From: Kudoa neothunni
Lineage: Eukaryota; Cnidaria
NCBI GenBank assembly: GCA_964304625.1
Contig: OZ199839.1
Coordinates: 8,246,001 to 8,310,000 of the forward strand
Length of the DNA: 64,000 nucleotides
Direction of reading: 5' to 3'
Below the pieces are notes generated by a model, which did no database searches, was not told where the DNA came from, and saw only the letters and a list, made by a program, of their open reading frames with translations. The stretch's first letter is position 1. Each line of letters starts with the position of its first letter. Position numbers and translations under genes: made by a program. Below are positions 63,171 to 64,000 of the stretch, piece after piece.

Positions 63171-63607
63171 TAATAAATTTTATTAAATTAGCGTAAAAAA
63201 ATTAAAGTATGTTTTTAAACAATCTACTTTTGTTATAACTTAACTATTTTTCTTATTGATTGAGTCCTGCTGAAACAAATCTCTTTAGAGTTGTCAACCG
63301 CGCATGCAGCCATTATCAACGCAGATACAATTTTTTTCATTATGCATTACAACAATGTATTCTTTTATGAAATGAAAACATCAATATTCTGGTGTAGAAC
63401 AAGTCATACTAATGCTAATTATTTACTGAAATGAAAAAAACTCCACATATATTTAATTTTGTTAAATACTCATATTATTCTAGCGGTCATAGTTATACTT
63501 TTGAATTATTATATTTATTATAAATTGTACAAAGCAGCATAATTTATATAATAAACTTGGTGCGCATGCTCGAACATTGATACTTATCTTTGCATTCATT
63601 CCTACAA
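63171..63607. other. 5' flank of the MoaE gene
   Basis: AT-rich, no coding exon and no assignable promoter element. An upstream non-coding exon cannot be excluded. Confidence 0.4.
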
Positions 63608-64000
63608 ATGAGCACAATACATGAAGACCAGCTTGTGAAAATTGTGCTAAGCAATAATCCCATTCAAACAGACTGGCATTCAAATTTTATGCAAGACAAA
63701 CATTGTGGCGCGTTGAACATTTTCAATGGGATTGTTAGACAAGATCAAGAGAATCTGCAAGGTCTGCACTTCGAGTGTTACACACCCATGGTTATCGATC
63801 AGTTGATAACAATCTCATACGAAGCGATCAGGAAGAGTGAAGGACAATTGAGAAAAATTTTCATCTATCACCGAGAAGGTTTTGCTGCGATTGGGGAGAT
63901 ATGTTTAGTGGTGATGTTAGCGGCGGGTCATCGTGAAATAGTTTTCGATGCAATGCCTCATGTGTTAACTGAAATCAAATCCAAAGTGCCTATCTGGAAG
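63608..64000 (+). CDS. MOCS2B: Molybdopterin synthase large subunit (MOCS2B/MoaE), partial
   Basis: 131 codons are open to the window edge, without intron, starting at an ATG in a good context. The enzyme transfers sulfur from the small subunit (MOCS2A/MoaD) to precursor Z (cyclic pyranopterin monophosphate), making molybdopterin in molybdenum cofactor synthesis. Family landmarks are all in place: CGALNIFNGIVRQDQ (the G-x-x-R of the substrate site), LHFECYTPMVIDQL (LEYEAY-PMA block), IFIYHREGFAAIGE (the His-Arg-x-Gly region), AGHREIVFDAM (His-Arg), and SKVPIWK, with the conserved lysine of the PIWK motif at residue 131, the last codon in the window. Human MOCS2B has 188 residues, with a longer N-terminus; only a short C-terminal tail should be missing here. 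In vertebrates both subunits come from one bicistronic mRNA; no MoaD frame is seen upstream here. Confidence 0.93.
   Translation, partial: MSTIHEDQLVKIVLSNNPIQTDWHSNFMQDKHCGALNIFNGIVRQDQENLQGLHFECYTPMVIDQLITISYEAIRKSEGQLRKIFIYHREGFAAIGEICLVVMLAAGHREIVFDAMPHVLTEIKSKVPIWK

Noticed and set aside
63480-63683. Minus-strand ORF overlapping the start of the MoaE gene
   Set aside because: Shadow of the plus-strand MOCS2B frame, which has clear family motifs.
1-64000. tRNA, rRNA or other structured RNA genes
   Set aside because: I found no cloverleaf with conserved A- and B-box sequences and no rRNA-like block by eye. A covariance-model scan would be needed to exclude them.

Overview
The window looks like nuclear DNA of an AT-rich invertebrate animal, roughly 70% A+T by eye. 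The support is gene content (an NPC2/ML protein, a ShK-domain secreted protein, a TRPA channel, three GAS2-family cytoskeletal genes and a MOCS2B/MoaE enzyme) together with spliceosomal introns. The introns are strikingly small: about twenty of those I could place with frame consistency on both sides are 37-46 nt, a few are 50-120 nt, and a handful are 250-1500 nt. Acceptors are mostly of the type TTTTAG, ATATAG or TCTAG with weak pyrimidine tracts. I cannot name the phylum; flatworm, mite, rotifer or another small-intron protostome all remain possible.

Layout. 1-3353 has no gene. 3354-3933 (+) is an NPC2-like lipid-binding protein. 7862-8261 (-) is a two-exon orphan and 8324-9828 (-) a secreted ShK protein with a long Ser/Thr/Asn-rich tail. 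11077-16245 (+) is a ten-exon TRPA-type ankyrin cation channel. 16939-17789 (+) is an unrecognised spliced gene that begins in a dispersed repeat. 21502-35986 (+) is a giant GAS2-like gene whose 9-kb exon carries a tandem array of about 77-residue acidic repeats. 35987-48910 is mostly non-coding, with a decayed coding tract, a 70-bp pogo-like MITE and small orphan ORFs. 48911-51237 and 51880-53754 (+) are two more GAS2-like genes. 55155-56742 is a foldback element, 57107-57326 an isolated exon, 59262-59501 a hAT-like MITE, and about 60050-63170 a decayed piggyBac transposon with a mariner inserted in its transposase. 63608-64000 (+) is the start of the molybdopterin synthase large subunit gene, cut by the window edge.

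The main result is a tandem family of three GAS2-like genes (calponin-homology domain at the N-terminus, GAS2-related domain at the C-terminus). They share intron positions and phases but have diverged greatly: 296 aa, 573 aa and about 4077 aa. In all three the GAS2 domain lacks the family's usual terminal Asp-Pro-Cys-Arg and most or all of its cysteines. In the giant member the linker between the actin-binding and microtubule-binding domains has become a roughly 3000-residue acidic segment with a recently amplified, nearly identical 231-bp array. Gene models were assembled by hand from reading frame, splice signals and phase; none has been checked against transcripts.
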